64,000 nucleotides of DNA, taken from positions 1-64,000 of the forward strand of contig JAFGWL010000018.1 in the NCBI GenBank assembly GCA_016937175.1. The letters are read 5' to 3'. A program made the position numbers and the translations under genes. Source of the DNA: Candidatus Mcinerneyibacteriota bacterium (GTDB lineage: Bacteria; Macinerneyibacteriota; Macinerneyibacteria; Macinerneyibacteriales; DSCS01). The notes beneath the pieces were generated by a model, which ran no database searches, was not told the origin of the DNA, and saw nothing but the letters and a program-made list of their open reading frames with translations. How positions within the stretch are numbered: position 1 is the first letter of the stretch; the number at the start of each line of letters is the position of its first letter. Shown here piece by piece: positions 52,893 through 60,643 of this stretch.

Positions 52893-53366
52893 GTGGTAGA
52901 AAAAACATTCATTATGGTGAAGCCCGACGGGCTTCAAAGGGCTCTGGTAGGTGATATCATCTCAAGGTTTGAGAACAAGGGATTGAAACTGGTGGCGCTC
53001 AAACTTCTACTTCTGGACCGGGAACGCGCAGAGCATCACTATGCTGCCCACCAAAAGAAATCCTTTTATGACGCTCTAATCGAATTCATCACATCAGGCC
53101 CCGTCGTGGCCATGGTCTGGGAGGCCGACAATGCCGTCTATATCGGAAGAAAACTCACAGGGCCTACCACTCCCAATGAAGCTCCTCCCGGAACCATCAG
53201 GGGAGATTACTGTCTCAATACCCAGTTCAATGTGATCCATGCCTCCGATTCCGTAGAAAATGCGCGTCGCGAAATCGATATCTTCTTTCAACCGCAGGAG
53301 ATCATCCGTTATGACAGGAGCATTAAGCACTGGCTGGGACTGGATGGGATGGAACCGGCCCTCTGA
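52893..53366 (+). CDS. ndk: Nucleoside diphosphate kinase
   Basis: A 157-residue kinase that balances NTP pools with ATP. The start is taken as the GTG at 52893 because GGAGG lies 7 bases ahead; a GTG two codons earlier is too close. TFIMVKPDGLQR, SGPVVAMVWEADNAV and the phosphohistidine in NVIHASDSVENA are present. Length is a little above the usual ~140 because of a C-terminal extension. Confidence 0.96.
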   Translation: MVEKTFIMVKPDGLQRALVGDIISRFENKGLKLVALKLLLLDRERAEHHYAAHQKKSFYDALIEFITSGPVVAMVWEADNAVYIGRKLTGPTTPNEAPPGTIRGDYCLNTQFNVIHASDSVENARREIDIFFQPQEIIRYDRSIKHWLGLDGMEPAL

Positions 53367-53376
53367 GGCCGGTTCC
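53351..53376. terminator. Hairpin spanning the ndk stop codon
   Basis: GGAACCGGCC pairs perfectly with GGCCGGTTCC around CTCTGA, in which the TGA is the ndk stop codon. No T-tract follows on either strand. It lies between two convergent genes and could act as a bidirectional, factor-assisted terminator or protect the 3' end. Confidence 0.55.
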
Positions 53377-53384
53377 CGTAAGAA

Positions 53385-54017
53385 TCAAAACATCAGAATA
53401 TTGAACCCGACTCGGAACATCAGCCCGGATGAGTTGAGTGTCGTGTAATAACCGCCTTCCTCATCCTTTTCAAATTTTGCTCCGTTATAGATCATTTCTC
53501 CGATGAGGCTGGAACGGGACCCGATCCTGTAGAGGATGCCCCCGCCGGCCTGCCAGACAAGGCCTGTATATGTCAGGGAGTCCTCCTGGGGGTCTGTCCC
53601 GTCATTGGCAAGGTCAGTAAAGGAGATATGGGTATATCCGATCCCCAGGCCCGCTGTCACAAAAGGTTTCAAAGACGAGTAATTGTCCAGAGGGATAGCC
53701 ATCCTGATCTTTGCGGTCAGGGGCATATGGAAACCCTTCCATTTGCTGAGATAACGGCCCGTCTCCAGATTGACGCCCACACTTTCCGTATCGCCCAGGT
53801 CTTCTTTGTCTTCTATGGTCTTCCAGTAGAGATCCCCCCCGAAGAGGAGAGAGACATTCTCGTCAATGGCATAGCCATATTCCAGTCCCCAGATGACCCC
53901 GGCTTTAAGCTCCGCCGGAGCATAGAGTCCCACCTTGAAAGTCATATTTTTGCTGGCATGGGCCGTTGAGAGGGCTGCAGCCAAAAGGATAACCGTCAGT
54001 AAAAGTGATCTTTTCAT
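53385..54017 (-). CDS. Outer-membrane beta-barrel protein
   Basis: A 210-residue protein with a signal peptide (MKRSLLLTVILLAAALSTAHA) and alternating strands ending in a C-terminal aromatic strand (SSGLMFRVGFNILMF), as in small OmpW/OmpX-type or porin-like barrels. The segments KPFVTAGLGIGYTH and GGGILYRIGSRSSLIGEMIY are typical of this group. The ligand is unknown. A consensus-like promoter and AAGGAGG ribosome site lie upstream. Confidence 0.82.
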   Translation of the reverse strand: MKRSLLLTVILLAAALSTAHASKNMTFKVGLYAPAELKAGVIWGLEYGYAIDENVSLLFGGDLYWKTIEDKEDLGDTESVGVNLETGRYLSKWKGFHMPLTAKIRMAIPLDNYSSLKPFVTAGLGIGYTHISFTDLANDGTDPQEDSLTYTGLVWQAGGGILYRIGSRSSLIGEMIYNGAKFEKDEEGGYYTTLNSSGLMFRVGFNILMF

Positions 54018-54045
54018 GAGAATTCCTCCTTGTATTATTTTTAAG

Positions 54046-54074
54046 ATTATAACGGAGGTTCAAAGGATTCACAA
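54046..54074 (-). promoter_or_regulatory. Promoter for the beta-barrel gene
   Basis: Minus-strand TTGTGA (54074-54069), 17 bases, TATAAT (54051-54046). Confidence 0.65.
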
Positions 54075-54078
54075 GGTA

Positions 54079-54234
54079 TCAGTCTGTTTTTTTAGACCGG
54101 ATGATAGTGCAGTTCCCCGCTGCGGGACATCCTGAACAAACGCCCCCGTGACAACGCCCCTTCCTTTTTTTCATCATGAGATAAAGAGCAAAGCCGGCCA
54201 GAAGCCCCACAGCGGCAATAAGAATATCGGTCAT
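54079..54234 (-). CDS. FeoB-associated Cys-rich membrane protein
   Basis: A 51-residue protein of the FeoB-associated Cys-rich family: one membrane helix (TDILIAAVGLLAGFALYLMM) and a Cys-rich basic tail (CHGGVCSGCPAAGNC). The ATG at 54234 overlaps the feoB stop by ATGA and has GGGGGG ahead; the longer upstream frame is the shadow of feoB. It probably assists iron transport by FeoB, but its mechanism is not established. Confidence 0.9.
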   Translation of the reverse strand: MTDILIAAVGLLAGFALYLMMKKRKGRCHGGVCSGCPAAGNCTIIRSKKTD

Positions 54235-56396
54235 GCTCCCCCCCATCCTATGAGAAGCCCTCCCTGATAGACAAGAAAGGAGGCCAGCCAGGGAACGATA
54301 AGGGTCAGAAGAAGGACATAAAACAGCATCTTCCAACCGAACTCGTGTTTCACCGCAGCAAGTACAGCAACACAGGGGACAAAAAGGAGGATGAAGACCA
54401 TATAGGAGAGAGCAGAGAGAGGAGTGAAGTCTTTTCCTATGCGCCGGCTCAACCCGGTCTCTTCCTCCTCGGGAAGGTCAAAAGCAGAAAGGGCCCGGAT
54501 ACCGAAAACACCCTTTACGGAATCCAAAGCCGCACGTCCCAGCCCAACTGCTTCCCGGGCCATGTCCTGCAGAGGCCTTAAAGGCTCGTTCTCTTGAACC
54601 GGCCCCTCTTCTGTCTCATGATACATCTGTCCGAGAGCCCCCACGACGACCTCTTTGGCGACGATTCCGGGGATCAGGGCTGCCACGGGCTCTACCTTGC
54701 CGAACCCGTTAGGTTTGAAGGCCGGTGTAATGATCCGGGCTCCGCGTCCCAAAAGCGTATTCTCCACAGGTGTTCCGTAGGGCAGGTTCATCATCACCCA
54801 GAGGATGACCATGGTAACTAAGATCAAGCTCCCCGCTTTCCGTACAAAGGACCTTGTCCTGATAAAAATGGAGTTCCATATCATTTTCCCCGTAGGAATC
54901 CTATACGGGGGAAGTTCCATGATAAGAGGGGTCCCCTCGCCTCTGACAAAAACCTTTTTATATATAAGGCCGATGATCATAGCCACAGCAATACCGCCGG
55001 CATACAGGCCAAAGATCACACCCGTTGCAGAATCTTTAAAGAAAACTGCTGTAAATAGAGCATACACCGGCAGCCGGGCTGCACAGGACATAAACGGAGT
55101 CAGCAGAGCTGTGAGCTTGCGCTCTTTCTCGCTGTCCAAAGTACGGGAGGCGTAAATGGCCGGGACATTACATCCGAATCCGATGAGAAGAGGGACAAAG
55201 GCCTTTCCGGGTAAACCCACAGCTCTCATCACCCGATCCATAACAAACGCTGCACGGGCCATGTAACCGCTCTCTTCCAAAAGGCCGAGGAAAAAATAGA
55301 GAAAGGCCATTAACGGGACAAAGGAGAGGACAGCACCTACACCACCTACGATTCCATCCCCCACCAAAGCCCGAATCCATTCAGCGGCACCTGCAGCTGA
55401 CAAACCAGCATCAATATAACGGCCTACAAAAGAGGTCAAAAAAGAATCGGTCCAATCAATAAAAGGGCCGCTTCCTTCAAAAGTAAACCGGAACATCAGA
55501 TACATCATAAGAAAAAACAGAGGAATGCCGAAAAAAGGGTGTAAAGCCACCGAGTCGATCAAATCGGTCCATTGTCTCCTTATTTTGCCTGACTGTTTCA
55601 AACATGTCCTCAGCAGGCCTTTGATATACCCTTCTCTGATATCAGAAAAAACGTCCGGGACGTCTTGTTTATGATATTTTCGGATCTCTTCCCGCAAAGG
55701 TTCGAACTGATCCTCGATTTCACATCTCTTGAGCCGTTCAAGGGTCTCCCGGTCCCCCTCCAGAGCTTTGACACTCATCCAATGAAGAGGATAACGTCCT
55801 TCAAGCCCGCACTCTTCCAGGATCTCAGAGGCCGCTATTACTTTTTCCTCAACCATAGTGTCTGTCATATGTTTATAAACCGGGACTTTGGGAACATAAG
55901 GAGCATCCGCGATCTTAACTACTTCCAAAATGAGATCATCGACGCCTTCTCCTGTGCGGGCTACAGTCTTGACCGATGGAAGCCCGATCTCCTGTGAAAA
56001 AAGTCCGATATTAAAATCCCCCCCGAGATGTCCGAACTCATCCCACATATTCAGAGCCAATACCATGGGGATCCCCAACTCCATAAGCTGAAGTGTGAGG
56101 GAAAGGTTTCTCTCTACATTGGTCATATCGATCACATTGACGATGATATCGGGACGTTCTTCCAGAAGGAAGTCACGCGCTACTTTCTCTTCCATTGAAT
56201 AGGGGGTCAATGCATAAATACCGGGAATATCCACTCCCCGAAACCGTTTACCGTTTCGGTTAAAAACAGCCTCTTTCTTTTCGACTGTCACACCCGGCCA
56301 GTTACCGACCTGGAGAGAACTGCCTGCTATGGCATTCATCAACGCGGTCTTCCCTACATTGGGATTCCCTGCAAAGGCGATTACGACTTCTTTCAT
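54231..56396 (-). CDS. feoB: Ferrous iron transporter FeoB
   Basis: A 721-residue inner-membrane Fe(II) transporter. The N-terminal GTPase has G1 GNPNVGKTALMNA, G3 DIPGIYAL and G4 NMWDE; the membrane part contains the Gate and C-terminal domains with LIGFGCNVPAIYASRTLDSEKERK. Length is near the family norm. It follows feoA by 16 bases and overlaps the small Cys-rich gene, giving the complete feoA-feoB-feo-associated set. Confidence 0.97.
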   Translation of the reverse strand: MKEVVIAFAGNPNVGKTALMNAIAGSSLQVGNWPGVTVEKKEAVFNRNGKRFRGVDIPGIYALTPYSMEEKVARDFLLEERPDIIVNVIDMTNVERNLSLTLQLMELGIPMVLALNMWDEFGHLGGDFNIGLFSQEIGLPSVKTVARTGEGVDDLILEVVKIADAPYVPKVPVYKHMTDTMVEEKVIAASEILEECGLEGRYPLHWMSVKALEGDRETLERLKRCEIEDQFEPLREEIRKYHKQDVPDVFSDIREGYIKGLLRTCLKQSGKIRRQWTDLIDSVALHPFFGIPLFFLMMYLMFRFTFEGSGPFIDWTDSFLTSFVGRYIDAGLSAAGAAEWIRALVGDGIVGGVGAVLSFVPLMAFLYFFLGLLEESGYMARAAFVMDRVMRAVGLPGKAFVPLLIGFGCNVPAIYASRTLDSEKERKLTALLTPFMSCAARLPVYALFTAVFFKDSATGVIFGLYAGGIAVAMIIGLIYKKVFVRGEGTPLIMELPPYRIPTGKMIWNSIFIRTRSFVRKAGSLILVTMVILWVMMNLPYGTPVENTLLGRGARIITPAFKPNGFGKVEPVAALIPGIVAKEVVVGALGQMYHETEEGPVQENEPLRPLQDMAREAVGLGRAALDSVKGVFGIRALSAFDLPEEEETGLSRRIGKDFTPLSALSYMVFILLFVPCVAVLAAVKHEFGWKMLFYVLLLTLIVPWLASFLVYQGGLLIGWGGA

Positions 56397-56412
56397 TACT
56401 GCGCTCCGTCTA

Positions 56413-56658
56413 TCAACTGAGGCGGCAAAGGATCTTCATCGCCTGCTTATACCCCAGGCCGATACGACAATTACCGACCTTCACCAGAAGCGGCCCGGGG
56501 CCGCCTTTCAAGACTTCTATTTTTTTTCCACGGGACAGCCCTAATGCCTGAAGCCTGTAAATAAATTGGCAACCGCCCTGGATCTCCTCAATCGTCAGAA
56601 GACTTCCCTTTTGAAATTGCGCTAATGGGGCCACGGCTCCACCTTTCTTTTCTACCAT
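56413..56658 (-). CDS. feoA: FeoA domain protein
   Basis: An 81-residue SH3-like FeoA protein with GSLLTIEEIQGGCQFIYRLQALGLSRGKKIEV and LLVKVGNCRIGLGYKQAMKI. It interacts with FeoB and is needed for iron uptake in other bacteria. It leads the feo operon under the promoter at 56.7 kb. Confidence 0.94.
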   Translation of the reverse strand: MVEKKGGAVAPLAQFQKGSLLTIEEIQGGCQFIYRLQALGLSRGKKIEVLKGGPGPLLVKVGNCRIGLGYKQAMKILCRLS

Positions 56659-56684
56659 AGGAGGCTCCTTAAATTATCCTCAGC

Positions 56685-56727
56685 TAACTTTATGAGTTAA
56701 AAATAACACCATTCATTTTTTTGTCAA
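56685..56727 (-). promoter_or_regulatory. feoAB promoter with palindromic operator candidate
   Basis: Minus-strand TTGACA (56727-56722), 16 bases, TATTTT (56705-56700). Immediately downstream, at the expected start of transcription, lies a perfect inverted repeat TAACT-N5-AGTTA (56685-56699). An iron-dependent repressor of the Fur or DtxR/TroR type is the natural candidate, but I cannot tell which. Confidence 0.6.
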
Positions 56728-56752
56728 GGGAATTTGGGTAAAAATCTGCGTT

Positions 56753-57568
56753 TTAAAAAATATCTTCGGGTATTCCGCCGTAGACATCGTCAGCAGCCAC
56801 CTGGATCAATGTCCCCAGGCCGGCCTGCTTTAAGTCGATACCCTCTTGTTTTAAAAGAAGGTTCAATTGTGCTGCAGCTCTTTCGTCATCCGTCACCCCG
56901 AAATAGACTTTGTTATACTGACCCCGGGATTGTCCAAACCCCATGGCTGTAAAATATGAAAAGATCCCCAGGCCGGCACTCAGGTTACGTCCCTGGAGTT
57001 CTGTGACAAGCCCTGCGCCGATCTCTGCAAAAAACGATGAGATCTTGGCTTCTTCAATATCATGATTCAAACTGAGAAGAAGAAAATACTTTTTTTGCTT
57101 CTTCTCATCAGCCTTGACCTGAAGACAATACTTTTTTACAGCATACAGAATATCATCCTTTAACTCAGCCTGCTTGATATCTTCCAGAAACGCATCATTA
57201 CTCACAAGACGTGAGATCGACGCCAAAAGCTTCAGATAGTTCTGATCACCCTCAGGCACCCCGATATAAAAGACAAGCTCAGCTTTCTTCCCCTTAGCTC
57301 CTTCGTAAGGTATTCCATGAGGAGAATACGCTACCAGGGCAAAAAGAGAATTGACGAAGCTGCCCCGGGCGTGGGGGAGGACAATATGGGGTTTAAGCTC
57401 AACGATCCCTTCGCTCTCCTTCTGGCGGACACTTCTGTTCATCTCTTCTACTGATGTGATCCAGCCTTCATCCAGGGCTTTTTGCCCCATTATTTGAAAA
57501 AGAGCTTCTTTATCCTCTGCTTTAGGTTCAAAAAAGATCTTTGAAACGTCCAAAAACCGCTGGAGCAT
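56753..57568 (-). CDS. PTS EIIA-domain protein with C-terminal P-II-like domain
   Basis: A 271-residue protein. Residues 1-150 are a PTS EIIA type-2 domain with phospho-acceptor His66 in LPHAR (the motif used by EIIA-Ntr). Residues about 160-265 resemble the P-II/GlnB-like ferredoxin fold, ending in a DDVYG stretch. It follows the antiporter gene by 11 bases, suggesting that phosphotransferase state or a nucleotide ligand controls transport. No sugar-PTS genes are nearby. Confidence 0.8.
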   Translation of the reverse strand: MLQRFLDVSKIFFEPKAEDKEALFQIMGQKALDEGWITSVEEMNRSVRQKESEGIVELKPHIVLPHARGSFVNSLFALVAYSPHGIPYEGAKGKKAELVFYIGVPEGDQNYLKLLASISRLVSNDAFLEDIKQAELKDDILYAVKKYCLQVKADEKKQKKYFLLLSLNHDIEEAKISSFFAEIGAGLVTELQGRNLSAGLGIFSYFTAMGFGQSRGQYNKVYFGVTDDERAAAQLNLLLKQEGIDLKQAGLGTLIQVAADDVYGGIPEDIF

Positions 57569-57579
57569 AAAACCCTCCT

Positions 57580-58737
57580 TTAATCTTTAAAAAGAAACTT
57601 CAATAAAAACGGTGTAATCAACGCCGTCACGGCTACCATAATCACAACAGCACTGAAATGAGTGTCTGTAAAATGGACTCCCTTCATCTCCGTTGCCACA
57701 AGCGAAGCCAATACCAATGCTACTTCTCCACGCGGGATCATCCCGGCTCCGATGGACAGGGAACGCCGCCAGCCGAATCCGATTCCCCGGGCGGTGAATC
57801 CTGCTCCCAATAATTTCCCTGCAATAGCTGCCAGAATAATAAACAGAGTGAAAAGCACATTAAGATTCGCCACTTTCAAATTGGTCTCAACCCCTATAAA
57901 AATAAAAAAGAGGGATATAAATACGGTGTGCCCCACCATGGAGACCCCTTCGTTGATCCGATGGCGAAAGGGAGTCTGCCCCATAAAGAGCCCGGCCAGG
58001 TAAGCTCCTGTAATGGCAGCGATTTCTGCTTTCTGAGCGGCCCAGGCAAAACAAAACAGCAGGGCAAGGGAAATAGAGACCACAGGGCGGTCAGCTTTCA
58101 TTTTGCTGGCGAAATTAAGTAAGCGTGGAAAGGCAAAAATCCCCAACAAAGCCGCTCCGACAATATAGAGAAAAATGACAGCCAGCGAAGAGAAGAGCCC
58201 CCCTTCCGAAGTCCCCGAAAAACCAAACAGAAAAGTAAGCATCAGAATTCCCAAAATATCATCTATGATGGCGGCCCCCAGAATAATATTGCCTTCGACG
58301 GTTTTTAGTTTTTTCATGTCCATCAAAGTCATAACCGTAATAGAGACCGATGTGGCTGTCAGGACCACACCCATGATAAGCGAGGCCATAATAGAATGGT
58401 AAAAAAGATAGGTCACGCCAAACCCCAGGCCCAGAGGGACAAAAACCCCGGCCAACGCTACCAGAAGAGCATTTTTCCCCACACTCTTCATTTGTCTGAG
58501 ATCTGTCTCCAATCCTGCCATGAAAAGAAGGATCGTTACGCCGATATCGGCAAAAAACTTTAATTTTTCATAATCAGCCGTTTCAGGGACGATAAAAGCA
58601 AACCCGCTTGGCCCCAGGATCAGCCCGATGATGATCATCCCCAGGACAGGGGGAAGATTGATCTTATAGAAAAAATCGGTCAGCAGCTTTGAAAAGAAAA
58701 TAAAGGCTGCCAGAAGAATCAATGCATTACTGACCAC
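57580..58737 (-). CDS. Monovalent cation:proton antiporter, CPA2 family
   Basis: A 385-residue membrane protein with about 12 to 13 helices of the Kef/CPA2 family. The N-terminal LPPVLGMIIIGLILGPSGF, the central TATSVSITVMTL and ITGAYLAGLFMG, and the AIAGKLLGAGFTARGIGFGWRRSLSIGAGMIPRGEVALVLA region are typical; the Asp-bearing ILGAAIIDDILGIL segment is the ion-binding site. There is no TrkA-N domain, so the soluble EIIA/P-II protein may supply regulation. The start is GTG with GGAAGG ahead. Confidence 0.92.
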   Translation of the reverse strand: MVSNALILLAAFIFFSKLLTDFFYKINLPPVLGMIIIGLILGPSGFAFIVPETADYEKLKFFADIGVTILLFMAGLETDLRQMKSVGKNALLVALAGVFVPLGLGFGVTYLFYHSIMASLIMGVVLTATSVSITVMTLMDMKKLKTVEGNIILGAAIIDDILGILMLTFLFGFSGTSEGGLFSSLAVIFLYIVGAALLGIFAFPRLLNFASKMKADRPVVSISLALLFCFAWAAQKAEIAAITGAYLAGLFMGQTPFRHRINEGVSMVGHTVFISLFFIFIGVETNLKVANLNVLFTLFIILAAIAGKLLGAGFTARGIGFGWRRSLSIGAGMIPRGEVALVLASLVATEMKGVHFTDTHFSAVVIMVAVTALITPFLLKFLFKD

Positions 58738-58760
58738 GCTTTTCCTTCCTCTTTAAGGCT

Positions 58761-58788
58761 ATTATAGTCATTTAGAAATAAAAAGCAA
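58761..58788 (-). promoter_or_regulatory. Promoter for antiporter-EIIA
   Basis: Minus-strand TTGCTT, 16 bases, TATAAT. Confidence 0.65.
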
Positions 58789-58797
58789 TGAAAGAGA

Positions 58798-58818
58798 GGG
58801 CGCCCGGAAAGGGCGCCC
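58798..58818 (-). terminator. Hairpin after the subtilisin gene
   Basis: GGGCGCCC pairs with GGGCGCCC around a 5-base loop. On the minus strand it is followed by a pyrimidine-rich run CTCTCTTTC rather than a pure T-tract. Confidence 0.6.
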
Positions 58819-58826
58819 TTAACAAA

Positions 58827-60005
58827 TCAATGATGGGCAATGGGATCGGGATTTCCGTCAGGGTCGTTGACAGCATACCCGTCCGCATGGACAGACCCGA
58901 GAAGAAGAAGGCCGGCCACATGGGGCGAAGCCATTGAGGTCCCGTCCAGAGTCGCCGTTCCACCGTTTTTATAGAGGGAGAGGATCCCAACACCGGGAGC
59001 GGCATAATCCACAGGAGGATTGGCATAATTAGAAAAATAAGCAAACCGGTCGGATGAATCGATAGCAGAGATCGTGTAGACATTGGTGTGATTGACACGA
59101 GCCGGTGAGCAGTTATTGGCATTCTGGGCTTCATTACCCGCAGCGATGGCGAATTTTATCCCGTTAGCAGCGGCATTGAGGACTGCTTCGTCCAGGGCTG
59201 TCGAGATCCCTCCGCCGAGGCTCATATTGGCCACATCACCCGGGGCGCCATTGGCAGCCACATAATCGACTCCGGCGATGACTCCGTCAGTCGTTCCGCT
59301 TCCGCGGCGGTCGAGGACACGGACAGCGATAACCGTGGCGTTGGCGGCTACACCGACGACTCCGATACTGTTGTCCTTAGCCGCGATGGTTCCGGCCACA
59401 TGTGTCCCATGGCCGTTTTCATCGTTGGCATCTTTGCTCCTCACCACAAAAGTCCGGCTCCTGTTTGTATCCACATTGAGGTCCGGATGATCCAGGTCGA
59501 TTCCTGTATCGATGACCCAGGCGACAGCACCTGTCGCATCCACACCACCGCCCACACGGGTAATACCCCAGGGAACGGCCTGGCCTGCAGGATCATCATC
59601 CGGAGGGACAACGGGTTTTTTGACGATTCCCACGACCTGGACAGGCTCGATATAGGCCACATCGATATCGTCAGCCAGCTTCTGCAGCTGATTTTCATTC
59701 AACCGGGCGGAAAAGCCTTTGAGGGCCGTTCCGAAGACATGCTTTTTGACTGCGGGGAAATCAACACCGTGACGGGCAGCCAATTTTTCAGCCACACGGG
59801 TCACAGCCTCGACGCCCCTGGATGAGGCATGGCTTTTCAGGACGACGATATACTCACCGGGGACAGATTGTCCCGGTACAGCGTTCATGGGAGCACTGAG
59901 GCTTCCCACACTGACCGATTCAGAGTTAAGCATATCACTGGCTTTCGTACACCCGAAAGAAAATGCGACCATCAGAACCAGGGACCACAAAAGAACTCGT
60001 TTCAC
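58827..60005 (-). CDS. Secreted subtilisin-type serine protease (S8), probable lipoprotein
   Basis: A 392-residue protease read from the GTG at 60005, which has AAAGGAGG 6 bases ahead; an ATG two bases upstream is followed at once by a stop. The N-terminus [19 protein letters not shown] has a lipobox ending in Cys. An I9-type propeptide ([11 protein letters not shown] to [13 protein letters not shown]) precedes the S8 domain, with Asp in [14 protein letters not shown], His in [14 protein letters not shown], an Asn in AIAAGNEA and the catalytic Ser in [13 protein letters not shown]. It probably breaks down extracellular protein for the peptide users in this genome. Confidence 0.93.
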   Translation of the reverse strand: MKRVLLWSLVLMVAFSFGCTKASDMLNSESVSVGSLSAPMNAVPGQSVPGEYIVVLKSHASSRGVEAVTRVAEKLAARHGVDFPAVKKHVFGTALKGFSARLNENQLQKLADDIDVAYIEPVQVVGIVKKPVVPPDDDPAGQAVPWGITRVGGGVDATGAVAWVIDTGIDLDHPDLNVDTNRSRTFVVRSKDANDENGHGTHVAGTIAAKDNSIGVVGVAANATVIAVRVLDRRGSGTTDGVIAGVDYVAANGAPGDVANMSLGGGISTALDEAVLNAAANGIKFAIAAGNEAQNANNCSPARVNHTNVYTISAIDSSDRFAYFSNYANPPVDYAAPGVGILSLYKNGGTATLDGTSMASPHVAGLLLLGSVHADGYAVNDPDGNPDPIAHH

Positions 60006-60144
60006 ATGATACCTCCTTTTTATCTCACACACCGACTTAAATAATTCTTGCGGAAAACTAAACATAATAAATTTCCAAAGAATTATTTTCCCATATTCAT
60101 AATATATTAAGGCAAAGAGAAGGTATGTCAATTAATTTTTCACT

Positions 60145-60172
60145 TTGACGGTTGATTATTTCTGTGTAGACT
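60145..60172 (+). promoter_or_regulatory. Promoter with -10 box 6 bases before an ATG (small hypothetical gene)
   Basis: TTGACG (60145-60150), 16 bases, TAGACT (60167-60172), 6 bases, ATG at 60179. No ribosome site is visible. Confidence 0.6.
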
Positions 60173-60178
60173 TATCTG

Positions 60179-60616
60179 ATGATACGCCATCTTTTAGAAG
60201 CTATGCTTGTCATCCGTTTTGTCCGGTTTGAAGACCTTACCGGGATTCTTTTCCGCTTCGTAGCAAGGCGTGACGGCCACTTTTCAAAAAAAGAAGCAGC
60301 CCGGCTCTGGCGGGGATTTGACACGACTTCAGCCCCGGCCGTCAAGGGCTTTATCCTGCTTCTTGAAAAAGCTTACGGAATCAGATGGCGGGAAAATGAT
60401 TTTTCGCTGAAAGAAGAAGAGAAAAGGGCCCGAAGGGTACGAAGCGATATCATCCATGCCAAGGGCCCCTCATCCTGCCGCCTTCTTTTGGGAAGTTTGA
60501 AGACAGTGAGAAAGCTTATAAAGAAGCGGAAAAAGATCATCTTAAACCTCAAAAGAAGCTCCTGCCGCCTGGATACGGAAACCATGCGACGGGAAATCAG
60601 GGAACTGACCAAGTGA
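60179..60616 (+). CDS. Small basic hypothetical protein
   Basis: A 145-residue protein, strongly basic (RLWRGFD, a run of Lys/Arg around residues 75-140). No signal peptide or membrane helix is clear, and I do not recognise a family. The promoter ends 6 bases before the ATG with no ribosome site, suggesting a leaderless transcript. It lies between the subtilisin and hut operons and is convergent to hutU. That the promoter fits this ATG so well supports expression of an otherwise anonymous frame. Confidence 0.55.
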   Translation: MIRHLLEAMLVIRFVRFEDLTGILFRFVARRDGHFSKKEAARLWRGFDTTSAPAVKGFILLLEKAYGIRWRENDFSLKEEEKRARRVRSDIIHAKGPSSCRLLLGSLKTVRKLIKKRKKIILNLKRSSCRLDTETMRREIRELTK

Positions 60617-60621
60617 GGAAA

Positions 60622-60638
60622 GCGGGGGAGTCCCCCGC
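60622..60638. terminator. Hairpin between the hypothetical gene and hutU
   Basis: GCGGGGG pairs with CCCCCGC around AGT. A T7 run follows 11 bases later on the plus strand; on the minus strand it comes just after the hutU stop and is followed by TTTCC. Confidence 0.65.
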
Positions 60639-60643
60639 GAACC

